A DNA stretch of 64,000 nt, taken from assembly GCA_035772785.1 (NCBI GenBank), contig JAOCPU010000001.1, positions 1,302,001-1,366,000 of the forward strand, read 5' to 3'. Under the pieces are notes generated by a model. That model was not told where the DNA came from. It saw only the letters and a program-made list of their open reading frames with translations, and did no database searches. The DNA comes from Phlebiopsis flavidoalba. Lineage: Eukaryota; Basidiomycota; Agaricomycetes; Polyporales; Phanerochaetaceae. Shown piece after piece: positions 59,709 through 64,000 of this stretch (position 1 is its first letter; every line of letters starts with the position of its first letter). The position numbers were made by a program, and so were the translations under genes.

Positions 59709-61455
59709 TCAGTACTTGGATGCCCTCCGCGATACACAGGCGTGATTTACCATCGCAAGCACTGCCCCTACAACAAGCCCTCCGGCTGTTGCAATGCCAC
59801 AAATCGCTCCTCCCGTTAATCCGGTAGAGTGGGGCGTCGCCTTGGACAGAACGGGCACGGGGGGCGTCGGGTCATCGCCACGCTCGACACGAAAGTTCTG
59901 CAACGCCGACAGAGGATCTGTCAGCCCCCGGAGCCCGATCATGGGTGGCTGAGTGCTATTCCCCACGTGATGGACAATGTACACGTTCTATCGTGCCGAC
60001 GCGTTTAGTCTCGATTTTCGCCAGGACACAAAGGAGCGAAGGATAACGTACGCGAAAAAGGAAGGTGTCGCCCAGAAGCCAATCTCCGGAGGACACCTGG
60101 AAATAATACAACGTCATTCATGCGCTCACTCCCAACCCAATGCTCAAACTAGAGCAAAACGCACATCGTCGTTTCCCTGGATGCCTCCCATGCACCAGTC
60201 TCCGTCGTGCCCACCGTCGCGCCAGCTGAGGTCCGCAGGGTCAATATAGTACGTCTGGCGCCGCCGCCGTCCTGCCCAAGGACCATGCCGATAGGACATT
60301 GCACGATCACATCGAACCTGCCAGCCGTTGTCGGTCTTCCTGGCGGCGGCGCTATGGACTGCCAAGAGCCGGTCGACGTCCTCAGAAGGGCCGAGGACGA
60401 GGGTGGTGCCCGTGTCGAAGACCGCTATAGGCGACGGCGCCCCCACGGACACGAGACCGCGATAGGGAGAACGTCGTCGCGTTGACAGTGATGGCCTGCA
60501 GGGGCATCTTCCAGTAGTCGTAGACGGATTGGGCGACCGGATATACCGATTTGTAGCTCAGGTCGGCGCTCGAGTTTGCATACGCTAGGCGTCGAGGTTT
60601 CCGACGGTGAAGGGAAGAGCTGCTCTCATCTCTACCTAGTTTGATCGCTGAAAATACCGATCGGCTTCGTCGAGCGGCGACACCATGATTTTCCAGAAGA
60701 GGCGTGCCGGATGTGTCGGGGATGGAAGCTTCAATGGGGGGAAGGGACAGCACCAAGAATACCACTGTTCCCAGTTTCTGCCATCCCAAGGCCGGCGGTC
60801 TGATTGGCAATTGCTACCAAGAGCTTTGAGAAATTATTCCACCGTAAACGACGCTGAGATAGATTCACCGAAAACCTGCGAAATAATCTCAAAGGGCCCC
60901 AGGCCAACCGTTTCAGTGCCTACGACACCGGAGACTTGACCAAGGAGGTATCTAAGTTCAAAATCCGTCGAAGACAGGTTCAGGGTCGAAGTAGGCTGGT
61001 ATTTTGGGACGCCTTGGCAGTCAACTTCCGTGCAGTCTGACGAGACGACCCACTGTTTTCCTGGTCAGACTAATTCAAGAATAGCCGACGCAATACTAAC
61101 CAAATCGGAAGAACCCGTGTCAAGCAACACAAGGAGCTCCTGAGAGCCGATGCTGCCCTCGGAGATGAGTATGGAAACATGCAGGTTTACAATGAGGACG
61201 CACTCCATGCGGGCTAGGTAGGCGCTTTGTGACAAACGACGTCAGAAGGCTGAACTGCAACAGCACGGATCCCGGTACTAGAGAACTCACAAGCCTTGAT
61301 ATCAGATACTGTGACGTTACTAGTAGTGAAGCGGTTCGGCGGAGATGTCGGTGGTTGTCGAGGCACACGAACGAGCGGTATGGACTGTCCCCATTCGCTG
61401 GACACGAGAGCGCCAATGCTGTCAATGCGGCAAAAAAGCTTAGTAGCTTGTACAT
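59709..61455 (-). CDS. Aspartic protease (pepsin family A1), membrane-anchored
   Basis: A secretory-pathway aspartyl endopeptidase. The ATG at 61455 opens a signal peptide, MYKLLSFFAALTALAL, then a propeptide ending near VTVSDIKACEFSSTGIRAVA. The first active site is in SQELLVLLDTGSSDL (about 61100-61140), followed by WVVSSDCTEVDCQGVPKYQP, TDFELRYLLGQVSGVVGTET (60930-60985) and IPDTSGTPLLEN. Next are YWKMPLQAITVNATTFSLSR (60460-60520) and the second active site SPIAVFDTGTTLVLGPSEDV (60365-60430). A Cys pair (VRCDRAM...DWCMGGIQ) follows with GDTFLR nearby in a shifted frame. The C-terminus has a Thr/Pro-rich linker and a hydrophobic segment GAICGIATAGGLVVGAVLAM (about 59750-59810), pointing to a membrane or GPI-type anchor as in yapsin-like enzymes. 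Both catalytic Asp are intact. Frameshifts interrupt the reading. Confidence 0.92.
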
Positions 61456-62037
61456 GTCGCCGTCGGAGGCACGTCACGGAAGAGCACGAGAAGTGGGCGG
61501 GATGGGTATGAAGCCCGTATTTCCTGGTACTGCCGCTGGCTGACCGCGAGGCCATGTCAGCCCAGTGGTCCGAACTGAAATTGCGTTCGCCGTCGCCGAC
61601 GGCCAAGTACATTGTCCGAGAAAACTTAGAGTAGACGGGTTGGTGAACGTTGGGAGTACTATCACCATGCCCAATGCGGGTGGTGTCTGCACGTTTCCGA
61701 GTCCCAATTGATTGCTCAGTTCAGCATTGCCGCCTAGAAGAAGATGGGTGTGAATACGTAAATATAGACGTAGGCACTCACAATATGATTTCAGAGTAGA
61801 TGATACGACGCGCTGGGCGTTGCTTACGCTGCCGCAGAGTCTGAGCTCGATGTTTTGGACAGTGTCAGCGTTGTACGGGACGGTTGACGGGTGTAGTCGG
61901 GGTCAACGCGCGTCCAAACATTCGCGCGTCACTGCCACGGCCTACGGCGCCCATTCAACGCTCCTTTACCCTTGCACCTCACCTCTGCGCCCCAGCCTCC
62001 TAGACTTTTCCCCTCAAACTCCCTCTACGACCTCATC
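61456..62037. promoter_or_regulatory. Divergent promoter aspartic protease / YPT1
   Basis: 582 bp between two divergent start codons. The last 70 bp before the YPT1 ATG (61965-62035) are C/T-rich on the plus strand. No other gene is seen. Confidence 0.5.
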
Positions 62038-63136
62038 ATGCACACCAGCGAGTACGACTATCTCTTCAAGCTCCTCCTCATTGGCGACTCCGGTGTCGGA
62101 AAGGCACGTCCTGGCTTCCGTCATCGAGCCCTACGCCTCGTGGTCTAACCCCCCTCAATAATACCTCTAGTCATGTCTTTTGCTTCGGTTCGCTGACGAC
62201 ACGTACACCGAGAGCTACATTAGCACCATCGGCGTCGACTTCAAGATCCGCACTATCGAGTTGGAGGGCAAGACGGTGAAGCTTCAGATTGTACGTACTA
62301 TCTCTTACGAGTAGTGAGGGTCTGGAGACGACCAGTGCCAGTGAACCTGTGCACGACGCATTCCGGTCGTACGACGACAAAGGGACAGTACCGAATGGTA
62401 CCAAACCGACCTTTCCTGGAAATGCACTCGTCTATCTCCATGATCCGCAGTTCTAGCCGCTAACGTTATTCTCTCATAGTGGGACACTGCAGGTGCGACT
62501 AACGGGTGAAACGAACGCGCAAGCATTTCTTAATGATTCGGAACAGGCCAGGAACGTTTCCGCACGATTACTTCATCGTACTACCGCGGTGCGCCATGGT
62601 ATCATTGTCGTATACGACGTGACCGACAACGGTGCGTATTACCTATCACCTTACTTGTCAGCATTTCGTCCTAAACGTATGACTATATAGACACCTTCAC
62701 CAACGTCAAGCAGTGGTTGCAAGAGATTGACCGTTATGCTTCGGAGGGTGTCAACAAGCTCCTGGTCGGCAACAAGTCCGACTTGACTAACAAGAAGGTT
62801 GTTGAGTATGGTGTGGCAAAGGTCAGTTAAGTGGGTCTACACAAGAGAACTTGGGCGTGACCTCTTGTGCAGGAGTTTGCCGATCAGCTGTCCATCCCAT
62901 TCCTCGAGACTTCGGCGAAGAACGCCACCAACGTCGAGCAGGCGTTCTTGACCATGGCCAAACAGATTAAGGACCGGTGCGTGCACAAGCGAACGCAGTA
63001 TCCCCATTTCACAGCAGCTGACCCATTTTCTTGTCACAGCATGGGCTCCACCTCGACAACCTCCGGCACGGGCAAGTCGACCACCGTCACACCTGGCCAG
63101 TCTGTCCAGCAGAGCCAATCGGGCGGTTGCTGCTAA
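62038..63136 (+). CDS. YPT1: Rab GTPase YPT1 (Rab1)
   Basis: YPT1 controls ER-to-Golgi transport and early autophagy. The gene resolves into seven exons: 62038-62103, 62171-62290, 62480-62492, 62547-62631, 62691-62821, 62873-62976 and 63040-63136. Exon 1 encodes [17 protein letters not shown] (P-loop), exon 2 [16 protein letters not shown] and the effector loop [14 protein letters not shown], exons 3-4 WDTAGQERFRT and [19 protein letters not shown]. Exon 5 has NKSD, exon 6 [14 protein letters not shown], and exon 7 ends SGGCC, a double-cysteine prenylation signal. The first intron begins GCACGT instead of GTACGT (GC-AG type). Exon 3 has only 13 nt. One extra C near 62593 shifts the frame within RGAHG; everything else is intact, which argues for a sequencing indel in a live gene. 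Confidence 0.97.
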
Positions 63137-63654
63137 GCATCACACACGACGATTAGTAAGATACCTGTAGCGACCGCGTAATGGCTAAGGACCGCGTCCA
63201 CGAGTGTCGCGGTGGAGTAGCTGCTTTCCGTTTTATCTATGCATATAGCTTTCTCAATTGTTAGGACCTTCTCATCCCTGCGTACATTTTATGTCATGGT
63301 TTGTTCCCCGTTTCTTGACTCAATACACTGCCTGGAATTCACGTTATCACTCGACGGGTACTGACACGGTGACCTCGCTAAGGATGCAACGTGCCCGTCC
63401 ATATACCAGGCGACACGCAACGTGTCAAGCTAACGGCCAACTACAGCGGATTGGGTTCGGGCAGTTCAATGCAGCTCGGTTATTCGAGCCATTTACTCTA
63501 ACACCGTCACATTCCGCATTTGTGTTACTGGGCGAGGGTACCGGAGTAGAGATTTCGTGATCTTCCTCAAATAGGCCGAGCTGTGTTTCGTTCCCCTGTC
63601 AAGCTACTCCCGCTTGCACTCGCCTTTCCACCAACACACTCTTGCACTCTAATC
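63137..63654. promoter_or_regulatory. YPT1 3' region and Argonaute promoter
   Basis: No gene. The last 60 bp before the Argonaute ATG contain C/T-rich sequence (63590-63645). The two genes are in tandem. Confidence 0.4.
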
Positions 63655-64000
63655 ATGGCCTCAGCAGAACTCGAGAGATTCGGCACCCTAGGCCGTCCTG
63701 TGCGAGTATCGACGAATATGTTCATAATCAAGCGACTGCCGAGAAAAACATTCTATCATTACAATGGTGGGTCCTACTCCTAACGCGCTTTGCGATATGA
63801 CCTGATCACCCGTTTCGTCATAGTTGGTAAGCGTCGACAGCCATCTTGTGACCCACCGCGCTCGAGGATACTGACCGAGACTAGAAATCACTATCGGCCC
63901 TTGCCGATGGCACGAAGAAGGAGGTAAAGACTCCCCTGCGGATGAGGGAGATCATCGACCGACTTCGGCACGACAACCCCCGTATTTTTTCTCAGAGCCC
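63655..64000 (+). CDS. AGO: Argonaute protein, N-terminal part (cut by window end)
   Basis: Argonautes bind small RNAs and carry out RNA silencing. The ATG at 63655 opens MASAELERFGTLGRPVRVST, then NMFIIKRLPRKTFYHYN, the conserved start of the ArgoN domain (GTxGRPxxxxxNxFxxxxLPxxxxYHYDV). Exon 1 ends at 63766. A GT...AG intron, a 3-nt exon TTG (63824-63826) and a second intron lead to exon 3 at 63885, restoring the expected YHYNVEITIGP. After a one-base loss in the C run near 63900 the frame continues LADGTKKEVKTPLRMREIID and RLRHDNPRIF. PAZ, MID and PIWI domains would lie beyond the window. Homology to fungal QDE2-type proteins is clear from this part, though only about 90 residues are visible. 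Confidence 0.85.

Noticed and set aside
1..64000. tRNA, rRNA or CRISPR arrays
   Set aside because: Reading for the tRNA B-box consensus, rRNA-like blocks and regularly spaced repeats gave nothing convincing; a dedicated scan was not possible here.

Overview
The window reads as nuclear DNA of a filamentous basidiomycete fungus. Conserved proteins are cut by many short introns (about 40-120 bp) with clear GT...AG ends and CTNA-type branch sites. Promoters are CT-rich on the coding strand, and several families have fungal architecture (HAL/NPR1-type kinase, PIS1, YOS9, QCR10, PRP28, BNA4). There is no operon logic, and genes lie on both strands. No tRNA, rRNA, CRISPR array or intact transposon was recognised. 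Nearly every conserved gene, even single-copy housekeeping ones such as YPT1 and PRP28, carries one or more single-base frameshifts, often in homopolymers. I read this mainly as residual indel error of a long-read assembly. The genes below were therefore recognised by joining conserved pieces across frames, and many boundaries are approximate.

Layout. 1-9.2 kb (moderate GC): phosphatidylinositol synthase PIS1 (-), an unidentified plus-strand candidate, and kynurenine 3-monooxygenase (+). 9.2-26.5 kb (visibly GC-rich): an AT-hook protein (-), the ER lectin YOS9/OS-9 (+), a HAL-type Ser/Thr kinase (-), about 6 kb (17-23.3 kb) with promoter-like signals but no recognised gene, then the spliceosomal helicase PRP28 (-). 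26.5-38 kb: an EF-hand protein (+), a METTL21-type methyltransferase (-), a DH-PH RhoGEF (+), asparagine synthetase (-) and a pyridoxal-reductase-like aldo-keto reductase (-). 38-50 kb: a weak minus-strand candidate, an MFS transporter (+), a long-chain acyl-CoA synthetase (-), an unidentified gene with a good promoter (-) and a HAD hydrolase (+). 50-57 kb: QCR10 (-) and NOP16 (+) sharing a short bidirectional promoter, then a probable fungal transcription factor (+) interrupted by a G-run/T43/G-run tract. 57.3-58.4 kb: two arms of short CTTGAG/CAAG motifs that look like a non-autonomous element. 59.7-64 kb: an anchored aspartic protease (-), the Rab GTPase YPT1 (+), and the start of an Argonaute (+) that runs off the window.

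Functionally this is mostly a housekeeping neighbourhood: splicing, ribosome biogenesis, respiration, lipid and amino-acid metabolism, ER quality control and secretion. The Argonaute start suggests an RNAi-competent fungus. The most unusual items are a possible 3-nt microexon in the Argonaute, a GC-AG intron and a 13-nt exon in YPT1, the CTTGAG-arm element, and the gene-poor GC-rich block. I did not find a convincing new multi-gene system.
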